A stretch of DNA of 64,000 nucleotides from Streptomyces sp. BA2. Lineage in GTDB: Bacteria; Actinomycetota; Actinomycetes; Streptomycetales; Streptomycetaceae. The stretch covers positions 4,414,001 through 4,478,000 of the forward strand of contig NZ_WSRO01000002.1 of NCBI RefSeq assembly GCF_009769735.1, given 5' to 3'. Positions within the stretch are counted from its first letter, which is position 1. Every line of letters begins with the position of its first letter. Below the pieces are notes generated by a model. It ran no database searches. It saw nothing but the letters and a program-made list of their open reading frames with translations, and had not been told where the DNA came from. Of this stretch, positions 1 through 7,566 are shown piece by piece. Position numbers and translations under genes: made by a program.

Positions 1-1012
1 CGAGCAGCCCACCGCCGATCAGCGGCCTGGCGCCGAAGCGGCCGAGCAGCCGCGCGGTGACCGCCGTCATGAAGAGCATGAGCAGCCCCGTCATCGGCAA
101 CAGCGCCGCGCCGGACGCGAACGCCCCGTACCCCATCACCTGCTGGAGATAGAGGTTGAGGAAGTACCACATCGGGATCCAGGCGGCCCCGAGCAGCGCC
201 ATCGCCAGGTTGGCGGAGCCGAGCCGCGGCACGCGCCACACCTTGAGCGGCATCAGCGGCTCACGCACCGACTTCTGTACGAGGAGGAAGAGCGCCAAGA
301 GGGCGACAGCACCGCCCAGTTGGAGGACCGTGGAGGCCGACCCCCAGCCTGCTTCCGGCGCCCGCACCACCGCGAAGACGGCCAGCGCGAGACCAGCGGT
401 CACGAAGACCGCGCCGAGGACGTCGACCGAGCCGCGCTTGCCCTCGACCGCGGGGAGCAGCCGTGTCGCCGCGAGGGTCGCGATGCCGATCGGGATGTAG
501 ATGATGAACACCCAGGGCCAGCTCAGCCACTCCGTGAAGACACCGCCGAGGAAGACTCCGGCCGTGCCGCCCGCGGGGGCCGCGGCTCCGTAGAGGGCCA
601 TCGCCTTGCCGAGCTCCTTCGGGTCGTGGCCGAAGAGCATCATCAGGAGGGTCATGGCCGCGGGCGCGATCAGCGCGCCGCCGACGCCCTGCACGGCGCG
701 GCCGACGACCTCGACGGTCGCGGACTGCGCGGCGGCGGCGAGCACGGAGCCGCCGATGAGGACGGCCCAGCCTGACACGAAGACCTTGCGCGCCCCGAGC
801 AGGTCGGAGAGGCGCCCGCCGAGCAGCAGCAGGCCGCCGAAGGTGATGACGTACGCGTTGAAGACCCACTGCAACTCGCCCTGCGAGAAGCCGAGGTCCT
901 TCTGCATCTCGGGGAGTGCGACCCCGATGATCGAGGTGTCCATGATGACCATGAACTGGGCGGTGGCGAGCACGAAGAGCGCCCACCAGCGCTTGGGGTT
1001 GGCGGTTGACAT
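1..1012 (-). CDS. DHA2-family MFS efflux transporter (3' end outside window)
   Basis: The reverse strand encodes an open frame starting MSTANPKRWWALFVLATAQFM and continuing off the window edge, about 337 residues visible. It shows the serial hydrophobic helices of a drug:H+ antiporter of the 14-helix (EmrB/QacA) class. The motif DTSIIGVALP in helix 1 and the loop GGRLSDLLGARKVF (MFS motif A) are clear. It probably exports a small toxic compound; the substrate cannot be told. It is divergent from the HD-domain gene, and the 128-bp gap holds two palindromic operators and a heptamer repeat in its leader. The C-terminal part is missing only because the window ends. Confidence 0.9.
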   Translation of the reverse strand, partial: MSTANPKRWWALFVLATAQFMVIMDTSIIGVALPEMQKDLGFSQGELQWVFNAYVITFGGLLLLGGRLSDLLGARKVFVSGWAVLIGGSVLAAAAQSATVEVVGRAVQGVGGALIAPAAMTLLMMLFGHDPKELGKAMALYGAAAPAGGTAGVFLGGVFTEWLSWPWVFIIYIPIGIATLAATRLLPAVEGKRGSVDVLGAVFVTAGLALAVFAVVRAPEAGWGSASTVLQLGGAVALLALFLLVQKSVREPLMPLKVWRVPRLGSANLAMALLGAAWIPMWYFLNLYLQQVMGYGAFASGAALLPMTGLLMLFMTAVTARLLGRFGARPLIGGGLL

Positions 1013-1029
1013 GACAGTTCCCCTCCCAC

Positions 1030-1057
1030 TGACTTCCGACTTCTGACTTCTGACTTC
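1030..1057. repeat. Four tandem 7-bp repeats (TGACTTC/CGACTTC)
   Basis: Four perfect-length heptamers, TGACTTC, CGACTTC, TGACTTC, TGACTTC, lie between the MFS start codon and the large palindrome. They form part of the transporter's untranslated leader or promoter. Function unknown; such heptamers may arise by slippage. Confidence 0.75.
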
Positions 1058-1095
1058 CGATCGCTACATACCCCCTCGGGGTATGTAGCGATCGG
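1057..1095. promoter_or_regulatory. Large palindrome with CsoR/CstR-like core
   Basis: A perfect 18-bp inverted repeat (1057-1074 and 1078-1095) with a 3-nt loop. Its centre reads ATACCCCCTCGGGGTAT (1068-1084), the C-tract/G-tract form recognised by copper- or persulfide-sensing repressors of the CsoR/RcnR/CstR (DUF156) family. No such repressor gene is in the window, so the assignment rests on the operator pattern alone. The palindrome lies upstream of the DHA2 exporter. Confidence 0.6.
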
Positions 1096-1102
1096 ACGTT
1101 AA

Positions 1103-1120
1103 CATACCCCCTGGGGGTAC
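1103..1120. promoter_or_regulatory. Second CsoR/CstR-like operator
   Basis: CATACCCCCTGGGGGTAC: a 15-bp perfect palindrome centred on T1112, 36 bp from the centre of the first palindrome and with the same C5/G5 core. It ends 9 bp before the TACAGT box (1129-1134) of the HD-domain gene, so a bound repressor would cover the -35/-10 spacer of that promoter as well as the divergent one. Confidence 0.6.
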
Positions 1121-1140
1121 TCAAGCGTTACAGTCACCCC

Positions 1141-1782
1141 ATGCCCCACGACCACAAGGAACTCCGCGCCCGCTGGCACGCGACCCTGCTCCGCGCGAGC
1201 GAAGGAACCCCCGACCCCGCGCCCTACGCGGACAACCTGCTCGCACGCTGGGCCGAGCCGCAGCGGCGGTACCACACCACCGCCCACCTCGCGGCGGTCC
1301 TCGACCACATCGACGTACTGGAAGAGCACGCCGACGACCCCAATCTCGTGCGGCTCGCGGCGTGGTTCCACGACGCGGTGTACGCGCCGGACCGCTCCGA
1401 GAACGAGGAGCGCAGCGCCCGTCTCGCCGAACGCGCCCTCCAGGAAAGCGGGTTGACGCCCAAGGCCACGGCTGAGGTGGCCCGTCTGGTCCGCCTCACC
1501 GTCACCCACGACCCCGCCGACGGCGACCATAACGGCGAGGCGCTGTGCGACGCCGATCTGGCGATCCTGGCCGCCGCCCCGGACGCCTACGCCGCGTACG
1601 CCGCCGCCGTCCGCGAGGAGTACGCCTTCGTGCCGGACGAGGACTTCCGCGCGGGCCGGGCCGCGGTACTCCGCCAGCTCCTCGCGCTGCCACGGCTGTT
1701 CCGCACGCCGTACGGTGCGGCCGAATGGGAGGGCCCGGCGCGGGCGAACCTGGCGACGGAAATGGAGCTGCTCAGCGCCTGA
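1141..1782 (+). CDS. HD-domain metal-dependent phosphohydrolase-like protein
   Basis: The 213-residue protein has the HD-superfamily signature of this small bacterial family: RRYHTTAHL near residue 41, AAWFHDAVY (the HD pair) near residue 76, and CDADLAIL near residue 137. These supply the histidines and aspartates that bind one or two metals. The family's natural substrate is not established; a nucleotide or phosphoester hydrolase role is inferred. TACAGT at 1129-1134 followed by 6 nt and the ATG indicates a leaderless transcript. It shares its control region, with two CsoR/CstR-like operators, with the divergent exporter. Confidence 0.85.
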   Translation: MPHDHKELRARWHATLLRASEGTPDPAPYADNLLARWAEPQRRYHTTAHLAAVLDHIDVLEEHADDPNLVRLAAWFHDAVYAPDRSENEERSARLAERALQESGLTPKATAEVARLVRLTVTHDPADGDHNGEALCDADLAILAAAPDAYAAYAAAVREEYAFVPDEDFRAGRAAVLRQLLALPRLFRTPYGAAEWEGPARANLATEMELLSA

Positions 1783-1802
1783 GGCTCCCGTACGCTGCGC
1801 GC

Positions 1803-2876
1803 ATGCTTTCCATGGGTGGGGATCAGGTCGAGGAAGCCGTGGCGCACGCGGCGAAGGTGCTGCGTGCGGGGGTGGAGCTCGACTGGAGCGTCAAAGCGGG
1901 CGGCCTCGACTGGTCCTGCCTGAAGACGGCCGAGCACATCGCGGGCGATCTCGTCGCGTACGCGGGCCAGTTGACGGGCCGCGCGAAGGATTCGTACGTC
2001 CCCTTCGAGATCGCCTTCGACGAGGGTTCGGGCCCCGAGGACGCGATCCGTGTCATCGAGTCGACCGGCGGCCTGCTCTCGGCGGTGGTGCGGACGACGC
2101 CGCCGGGGGTCCGGGCGTACCACCCGTACCCCTCCGGCAGCGCGGACGCGGTGGGCTTCGCGGCGATGGGCGTCGCGGAGGTGCTGCTCCACACGTACGA
2201 CATCGCGCAGGCACTCGGCGTGGACGCGGAGCCGCCGGCCGCGCTGTGCGAGGCGGTCCTTGCCTGGCTCTTCCCGCAGGTCCCGCCCGCACGTACGCCT
2301 GCTGAGCAGTGGGCGACGCTGCTCTGGGCCACGGGGCGCGGCTCCCTGGCGGGGCGGCCACGCCTCGACAAGTGGCGCTGGCACAACGCCCTCTCGATCC
2401 CGGCCGGCCGGGTCGTCCTGCGGGAGGTGTCCCCCGCGTCGGCGGCGGATCTCGCGGCGGGCGGCACGGGGGGCCTGACGTGGATCGAGGGCGGGCCCTT
2501 CGACGGGACGCGGAGGGCCGCGGAGATGGTGACGAAGGCGTACGCGTCCGGGGTGCACCGGCCCGAGTGGGGCATGTTCGCCCTGGTGCGGGTGGAGGAC
2601 GAGGTGGCGATCGGCGGGATGGGCTTCCACGGGCCGCCGGACGAGGAGGGCGTGGCGGAGGTCGGCTACGACCTGGCGGTCGGCGCGCGGGGCCGGGGTT
2701 ACGCCTCGGAGGCGCTGGCCGCTCTCTCCACCGTGGCCCTGACCCGCCCCGGCGTCACGGCGCTGCTGGCCGTGATCGAACCCGAGAACACCCCTTCCCA
2801 GGCGGTGGTGACAAGGGCGGGCTACACCCGGATCTCGGACCGCGAGGGGAACCAGGCCTACTTGCGCCGCGCCTGA
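1803..2876 (+). CDS. DinB/MDMPI N-terminal domain fused to GNAT acetyltransferase
   Basis: A 357-residue two-domain protein. Residues 1 to about 200 resemble the mycothiol-dependent maleylpyruvate isomerase N-terminal/DinB four-helix fold, with metal-ligand candidates in CLKTAEHIAGDL and VLLHTYDIAQALG. The C-terminal ~150 residues are a GNAT fold with YDLAVGARGRGYASEAL (acetyl-CoA pyrophosphate loop) and IEPENTPSQAVVTRAGY. DinB proteins often act in thiol-dependent transfer or detoxification; the acetyl acceptor is unknown. TACGCT at 1791-1796 is 6 nt before the ATG, indicating a leaderless start and supporting 1803. Confidence 0.85.
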   Translation: MLSMGGDQVEEAVAHAAKVLRAGVELDWSVKAGGLDWSCLKTAEHIAGDLVAYAGQLTGRAKDSYVPFEIAFDEGSGPEDAIRVIESTGGLLSAVVRTTPPGVRAYHPYPSGSADAVGFAAMGVAEVLLHTYDIAQALGVDAEPPAALCEAVLAWLFPQVPPARTPAEQWATLLWATGRGSLAGRPRLDKWRWHNALSIPAGRVVLREVSPASAADLAAGGTGGLTWIEGGPFDGTRRAAEMVTKAYASGVHRPEWGMFALVRVEDEVAIGGMGFHGPPDEEGVAEVGYDLAVGARGRGYASEALAALSTVALTRPGVTALLAVIEPENTPSQAVVTRAGYTRISDREGNQAYLRRA

Positions 2877-2936
2877 GGTCTGCCCTGCGGCGCGGTTGCG
2901 GGTAGCGGGTTACCCCGCGGCGCGGGAGCCCTGAAC

Positions 2937-2994
2937 AGCCGCCGCTTCGCGGCGATGTTTCCCGCCCACCCACCCGATTACCCCGCGGCGAGGG
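2937..2994. repeat. Dispersed intergenic repeat, copy 1
   Basis: Holds CCGCCGCTTCGCGGCG followed by CCCGCCCACCCACCCGATTACCCCGCGGCG. The same two modules recur at 31388-31575 and 53956-54036, always between genes. The first module is itself a short hairpin. It sits just before the MFS gene. Confidence 0.75.
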
Positions 2995-3028
2995 AATGTC
3001 ACCGCCCACCCCAGCGTTCCCTACTGTT

Positions 3029-4318
3029 ATGCCGACCTCTGACCCGAAGCCCGCCGAGCCAGGCGCCGGCCGGAAACGAATGCCCGTAGCCGTCTACATC
3101 CTCGGCCTCGCCGTCTTCGCCCTCGGCACAAGCGAGTTCATGCTCTCGGGGCTCCTGCCCCCCATCGCGGACGACATGGACGTCTCCATCCCCCGCGCGG
3201 GCCTCCTCATCTCCGCCTTCGCCATCGGCATGGTCATCGGCGCCCCCCTCCTGGCAGTGGCGACCCTGCGGCTCCCCCGCCGCACCACCCTCATCACCCT
3301 CATCACGGTCTTCGGCCTCGGCCAGGTCGCCGGCGCCCTCGCACCGACCTACGAGATCCTCTTCGCGTCCCGCGTCGTCAGCGCCTTCGCCTGCGCGGGG
3401 TTCTGGGCGGTCGGCGCGGCCGTCGCCATCGCGATGGTGCCCGTCAACCAGCGCGCCCGCGCCATGGCCGTGATGATCGGCGGCCTCTCCATCGCGAACG
3501 TGCTTGGCGTGCCCGCTGGTGCGTTCCTCGGCGACAATTTCGGGTGGCGGTCCGCCTTCTGGGCGGTCGGCGCCGCCTCCGCCATCGCTCTCGTCGGCGT
3601 ACTGACGCTCATCCCGCGCATCCCGCTCCCGGCCGAGAAGCCGCGCCTGAAGCGGGAGTTGGCCATCTACCGCGACCGGCAGGTCTGGCTCTCCATCGCG
3701 ATCACCGCACTCGCGGCGGGCGGCGTCTTCTGCGCGTTCTCGTACCTCTCCCCGCTCCTGACGGACGTCGCCGGTCTCGACAAGGGGTGGGTGCCGACCA
3801 TCCTCGGCCTCTTCGGTCTCGGCGCGCTCATCGGCACCGCGATCGGCGGCCGCGTCGCGGACGCGCACCTCTTCGGCGTCCTGCTCAGCGGCATCGCGGC
3901 ATCGACGGTCTTCCTCGTCGCCCTCGCGCTCTTCTCCGGCACGGCTGCCGTGGCGATCGCCCTCTCGTTCCTCCTCGGCGTCTCCGCCTTCTACACCGCC
4001 CCGGCCCTCAACGCCCGCATGTTCAACGTCGCGGGCGCCGCCCCCACCCTCGCGGGCGCGACCACGACGGCCGCGTTCAACCTGGGCAACACGGGCGGCC
4101 CCTGGCTCGGCGGCACGGTGATCGACCTCGACCTGGGCTACGCCTCGACGGCGTGGGCGGGCGCGGGAATGACGGCCGTGGCGATCGTCGCGGTCACGGC
4201 GTCACTGCGGCTGCACCGCAGGACGCCGAGCCGCGTGGTCACGGCTTCGGCGGGTGACAGCGCGCAGGCTGAGGCCACTGTCGAAGCCGCCCGCCAGGGC
4301 ACGCGGGGCCCCGCCTAG
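3029..4318 (+). CDS. MFS transporter, DHA1 family (CmlR/Cmx/AraJ-like)
   Basis: The 429-residue protein has 12 predicted membrane helices. The start VAVYILGLAVFALGTSEFML and the repeated GxxxGxxxGP-like helices (GVPAGAFLGDNFGWRSAFW, antiporter motif C region) are typical of the Cmx/CmrA chloramphenicol-export and AraJ group. It is likely a proton-driven exporter in the cytoplasmic membrane; substrate unknown. In-frame starts exist at 2996 (ATG), 3029 and 3080. 3029 was chosen because it keeps a short cytoplasmic tail, but 3080 is nearer to the usual N-terminus of the family. Confidence 0.85.
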   Translation: MPTSDPKPAEPGAGRKRMPVAVYILGLAVFALGTSEFMLSGLLPPIADDMDVSIPRAGLLISAFAIGMVIGAPLLAVATLRLPRRTTLITLITVFGLGQVAGALAPTYEILFASRVVSAFACAGFWAVGAAVAIAMVPVNQRARAMAVMIGGLSIANVLGVPAGAFLGDNFGWRSAFWAVGAASAIALVGVLTLIPRIPLPAEKPRLKRELAIYRDRQVWLSIAITALAAGGVFCAFSYLSPLLTDVAGLDKGWVPTILGLFGLGALIGTAIGGRVADAHLFGVLLSGIAASTVFLVALALFSGTAAVAIALSFLLGVSAFYTAPALNARMFNVAGAAPTLAGATTTAAFNLGNTGGPWLGGTVIDLDLGYASTAWAGAGMTAVAIVAVTASLRLHRRTPSRVVTASAGDSAQAEATVEAARQGTRGPA

Positions 4319-4327
4319 GGTGACCGC

Positions 4328-4630
4328 ATGATCACGGTTCATCTGAAGTACGAGATCGATCCCGACCGCATCGACGACTTCGAGGAGTACGGCCGCCGCT
4401 GGATCGTCCTGGTCAACCGCTTCGGCGGCACCCACCACGGCTACTTCCTGCCCAGCGAGGGCGACAGTGACATCGCGTACGCCCTCTTCTCCTTCCCGAG
4501 CCTCGCCGCGTACGAGCGCTACCGCACCGACAGCGCGACCGACCCCGAGTGCCAGGAAGCCCTCGAGCTCGCGCGCCGGACGCGGTGCATCCGGCGCTAC
4601 GAGCGGCGGTTCCTGCGCCCCCTGGAGTGA
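4328..4630 (+). CDS. NIPSNAP family protein
   Basis: The 100-residue protein starts MITVHLKYEIDPDRIDDFEE and contains WIVLVNRFGGTHHGYFLPSE, the compact ferredoxin-like alpha+beta core of the NIPSNAP family. Family members form dimers; the bacterial role is unknown. The TAGGGT box at 4316-4321 overlaps the stop codon of the preceding MFS gene and lies 6 nt before the ATG, so the gene probably has its own leaderless promoter as well as possible read-through. Confidence 0.85.
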   Translation: MITVHLKYEIDPDRIDDFEEYGRRWIVLVNRFGGTHHGYFLPSEGDSDIAYALFSFPSLAAYERYRTDSATDPECQEALELARRTRCIRRYERRFLRPLE

Positions 4631-4662
4631 GCCGACCCGCGTTACGCGGGCCGTCACCCGCA

Positions 4663-4929
4663 TTACGCGGGCCGCCCCTTGGGCCTCCGCAGCCCCGCCT
4701 CCGTGAGCCTGCGCACCAGCTCCTTCGAGCCGATCTCGACGGCCCCGGCCCGCACAGCGTCCCCGTAACGCTCCGAGGGCAGGTCGTAGTGGTCGCGCTC
4801 GAAGGCGCGGGCGGGGGCGCCGATGCCCGCCGCGAACGCGTGCAGTTCCTCGTACGAGACGTCGCTGACCAGGTGGGACCACATGCGGCCGTGGCCCGGC
4901 CAGGTCGGCGGGTCGATGTAGACCGTCAC
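4663..4929 (-). CDS. DUF4031 domain protein
   Basis: An 88-residue protein starting (GTG) VTVYIDPPTWPGHGRMWSHL, with SDVSYEELHAFA and FERDHYDLPSERY, the signature of DUF4031. The conserved His/Asp/Tyr residues suggest a small enzyme or binding protein, but no function is known. GTGA at 4926-4929 is both this gene's start and the stop of the upstream gene, a 4-bp overlap that implies translational coupling. A longer frame extending to 5376 is rejected because its N-terminal part is low-complexity antisense of the next gene. Confidence 0.85.
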   Translation of the reverse strand: MTVYIDPPTWPGHGRMWSHLVSDVSYEELHAFAAGIGAPARAFERDHYDLPSERYGDAVRAGAVEIGSKELVRRLTEAGLRRPKGRPA

Positions 4930-5282
4930 GAAAGGCCGCCCACCGGGGCCACGACGACGCCCGCCTTGCCGCACACCCAGTGCGGGTCGGGGCCCAACTC
5001 CGGTTCCACGTCCAGGGCGTGCGGGTCGCCCGAGCCGCAGACCGGGCAGAGCGGCCAGCGGCCGTAGCGCTCCAGGAGCGCGTCCTGGACGTCCTGGGCG
5101 ACCAGACCCGCGACGTACTCGACGCCCTCGGGCCACTGTTCGACCCACCAGCGGCGGTGCGCCACCGACTCCTCGACCAGCGAGACGACCTCGGCCTGGG
5201 CGACCTCGCGCGCCACGAGGTCGGCGAGGACAAGTGCACGAGCGGCGTGCAGCGCCTGCTCCAGGGGGTCGATCGCGTCCAT
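4926..5282 (-). CDS. Small Cys-containing hypothetical protein coupled to DUF4031 gene
   Basis: An 118-residue, mostly helical acidic protein starting MDAIDPLEQALHAARALVLA. Its C-terminal third carries CPVCGSGDPH followed by HWVCGKAG, a possible zinc-binding CxxC-H-C cluster. The family was not recognised beyond similarity to other actinobacterial proteins seen next to DUF4031. The stop overlaps the DUF4031 start by 4 bp. The start at 5282 was chosen because upstream codons run into the tandem repeat and the regulator promoter. Confidence 0.75.
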   Translation of the reverse strand: MDAIDPLEQALHAARALVLADLVAREVAQAEVVSLVEESVAHRRWWVEQWPEGVEYVAGLVAQDVQDALLERYGRWPLCPVCGSGDPHALDVEPELGPDPHWVCGKAGVVVAPVGGLS

Positions 5283-5336
5283 GCAGCCATTGTCCACCCC
5301 ACGCGCAACTCGCCGAAGATCCGTCCGGGAAAGGAA

Positions 5337-5372
5337 CCGAGATCGGGACCGAGATCGGGACCGAGATCGGGA
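5337..5372. repeat. Three tandem 12-bp repeats CCGAGATCGGGA
   Basis: Three perfect copies of CCGAGATCGGGA, each near-palindromic, lie immediately upstream of the -35 of the RpiR-type regulator gene and behind the divergent DUF4031 operon. They could be an operator array or a slippage product. Confidence 0.85.
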
Positions 5373-5383
5373 CCAAAGGGGTC

Positions 5384-5412
5384 TTGACCCATCCGGGGTC
5401 CGAAAATATCTT
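5384..5412 (+). promoter_or_regulatory. Promoter of RpiR-type regulator
   Basis: TTGACC (5384-5389), a 17-nt spacer, then TATCTT (5407-5412), and 6 nt to the GTG start. This matches a housekeeping (HrdB-type) promoter producing a leaderless mRNA. Confidence 0.7.
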
Positions 5413-5418
5413 TCAAGC

Positions 5419-6342
5419 GTGACCAATGACGTGAAGGAAATTTTCGCGGGTGCGGCGCCCCCCGCCCCGGCCGCCCTCGCGGCCAAGGTGCGGACCCTCG
5501 CGCCGTCCATGACCCGCTCCATGCAGCTGGTCGCCGAAGCCGTTGCCCGCGACCCCGCGGGATGCGCGGCCCTCACGGTCACCGGCCTCGCCGAGCTCAC
5601 CGGCACCAGCGAGGCCACGGTGGTCCGCACCGCCCGCCTCCTCGGCTACCCCGGCTACCGCGACCTGCGGCTCGCCCTCGCCGGACTCGCCGCCCAGCAG
5701 CAGTCGGGCCGCGCGCCCGCCGTCACCGCCGACATCGCCGTCGACGACCCGATCGCGGACGTCGTGGCGAAGCTGGCGTACGACGAGCAGCAGACCCTCG
5801 CCGACACCGCGGCCGGACTCGACACCGTCCAGCTCGGCGCCGCCGTCGCCGCGCTCGCCGCCGCGCCCCGCGCCGAGATCTACGGCGTCGCCGCGTCCGG
5901 GCTCGTGGCCCAGGACCTCGCGCAGAAGCTGCTGCGCATCGGCCACATCGCCCATGCGCACTCCGACCCGCACCTCGCCGTCACGAACGCCGTCACCCTG
6001 CGCTCCAAGGACGTGGCGATCGCGATCACGCACTCCGGGTCGACCGGTGACGTCATCGAGCCGCTGCGGGTCGCCTTCGAGCGCGGGGCGACGACCATCG
6101 CGATCACCGGGCGCCCCGGCAGCCCCGTATCGCAGTACGCGGACCACATCCTCACCACCTCCACCGCGCGCGAGAGCGAGCTGAGGCCCGCCGCGATGTC
6201 GTCGCGCACGAGCCAACTCCTGGTCGTGGACTGCCTGTTCGTAGGCGTAGCCCAGCGGACGTACGAGACGGCAGCCCCCGCACTGGCAGCCTCCTACGAA
6301 GCGCTCGCGCACCGGCACAGCCCGCGCGGCGGCAACCGCTGA
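5419..6342 (+). CDS. MurR/RpiR family transcriptional regulator (HTH + SIS)
   Basis: A 307-residue protein: N-terminal HTH_6 domain (LTVTGLAELTGTSEATVVRTARLLGYPGY, about residues 52-80) and C-terminal SIS sugar-phosphate domain (YGVAASGLVAQDLAQKLL; ITHSGSTGDVIEPL). Such proteins bind an amino-sugar phosphate and repress catabolic genes. The next gene on the same strand is murQ, 171 bp away, so it probably senses MurNAc-6-phosphate or GlcNAc-6-phosphate and controls MurNAc recycling. The GTG start is fixed by a leaderless promoter directly upstream. Confidence 0.9.
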   Translation: MTNDVKEIFAGAAPPAPAALAAKVRTLAPSMTRSMQLVAEAVARDPAGCAALTVTGLAELTGTSEATVVRTARLLGYPGYRDLRLALAGLAAQQQSGRAPAVTADIAVDDPIADVVAKLAYDEQQTLADTAAGLDTVQLGAAVAALAAAPRAEIYGVAASGLVAQDLAQKLLRIGHIAHAHSDPHLAVTNAVTLRSKDVAIAITHSGSTGDVIEPLRVAFERGATTIAITGRPGSPVSQYADHILTTSTARESELRPAAMSSRTSQLLVVDCLFVGVAQRTYETAAPALAASYEALAHRHSPRGGNR

Positions 6343-6513
6343 CCTCACCGGCAGCCCGCACGAACGTACGGGCCCCCGGCCCCGCACCGGCCACCCCCGC
6401 ACGAACGAAGCACCCACCCGCCGACCCTCCGTCCGCCCGCCGAGACCGTCCCGCCTCCCGAGGGCGCCCGGCGACCACCCGCCCCCCCGCCGCACACGAA
6501 AGAGCCGCACCCC

Positions 6514-7506
6514 ATGACCTCCTCCACGGCCGACGCCACCCCCTCCCCCTCCTCCGGCGACGGGGACAGGTACGGCGAACTCCGCGCCCAGCTGGACACG
6601 CTCACCACGGAGGCGTTCCGGCCCGAGCTCTCCGAGATCGACCGGCAGCCCACGCTGGAGATCGCGAAGATCATGAACGGCGAGGACGCCACCGTGTCCG
6701 CGGCCGTCGCCGAGCAGCTCCCGGCGATCGCCGCCGCCATCGACGGCACCGCCGAGCGCATGGCCCGCGGCGGCCGGCTCATCTACGCGGGCGCGGGAAC
6801 GGCCGGGCGCCTCGGGGTGCTCGACGCCTCCGAGTGCCCGCCCACCTTCAACACCGACCCGGCAGAGGTCGTCGGCCTCATCGCGGGCGGCCCGAGCGCC
6901 ATGGTCACGGCGGTCGAGGGCGCGGAGGACAGCAAGGAGCTCGCCGCCGAGGACCTGGACGGCCTCGGCCTCACCGCGGCCGACGTGGTCGTGGGGATCT
7001 CCGCCTCCGGCCGCACCCCGTACGCGATCGGGGCGGTGGAGCACGCGCGCGCCCACTACGGCGCCCTCACCATCGGCCTCTCCTGCAACGCGGACAGTGC
7101 TCTCGCGGCAGCCGCCGACCACGGCATCGAGGTCGTAGTGGGCCCCGAACTCCTCACCGGCTCCACCCGCCTGAAGGCGGGCACGGCCCAGAAGCTCGTC
7201 CTCAACATGCTGTCGACGATCACGATGATCCGCCTCGGCAAGACCTACGGAAACCTGATGGTGGACGTACGCGCGTCGAACGAGAAGCTGCGCGCCCGCT
7301 CGCGCCGGATCGTCTCGCTGGCCACAGGCGCGTCGGACGAGGAGATCGAGACGGCCCTCGCCGCGACCGACGGGGAGGTGAAGAACGCCATCCTCACCAT
7401 CCTCGGCGAAGTGGACGGCCCCACGGCCGCCGACCTCCTCTCGTCATCGGACGGCCACCTCAGGGCAGCGCTCGACAACGCGCGCACGACGCCCCGCACC
7501 ACCTGA
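6514..7506 (+). CDS. murQ: N-acetylmuramic acid 6-phosphate etherase
   Basis: The 330-residue protein cleaves the lactyl ether of MurNAc-6-phosphate to give GlcNAc-6-phosphate and D-lactate, a cytoplasmic step of cell-wall recycling. It has the MurQ SIS fold with YAGAGTAGRLGVLDASECPP (residues ~90-109) and GISASGRTPYAIG, containing the conserved catalytic glutamate region. Length is usual for the family. It lies between the RpiR-type regulator and the remnant of a PTS permease, the classic murR-murQ-murP order. The GlcNAc-6-phosphate product would feed nagA at 32751. Confidence 0.95.
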   Translation: MTSSTADATPSPSSGDGDRYGELRAQLDTLTTEAFRPELSEIDRQPTLEIAKIMNGEDATVSAAVAEQLPAIAAAIDGTAERMARGGRLIYAGAGTAGRLGVLDASECPPTFNTDPAEVVGLIAGGPSAMVTAVEGAEDSKELAAEDLDGLGLTAADVVVGISASGRTPYAIGAVEHARAHYGALTIGLSCNADSALAAAADHGIEVVVGPELLTGSTRLKAGTAQKLVLNMLSTITMIRLGKTYGNLMVDVRASNEKLRARSRRIVSLATGASDEEIETALAATDGEVKNAILTILGEVDGPTAADLLSSSDGHLRAALDNARTTPRTT

Positions 7507-7566
7507 CTCACCTCCCCCAGCCGCTGAAGAACAGCGCCACCCTGCACACAGCAAGGCACCCCGCAC

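Noticed and set aside
4663..5376. Long reverse frame (237 codons) beginning with repeated SVPI units
   Set aside because: Only its last 88 codons are protein-like (DUF4031). The first part is a shadow of the coupled gene and the 12-bp tandem repeat.
5413..7122. 569-codon reverse frame opposite the regulator and murQ
   Set aside because: Antisense shadow of two clear genes; Gly/Arg-rich composition typical of high-GC frame shadows.
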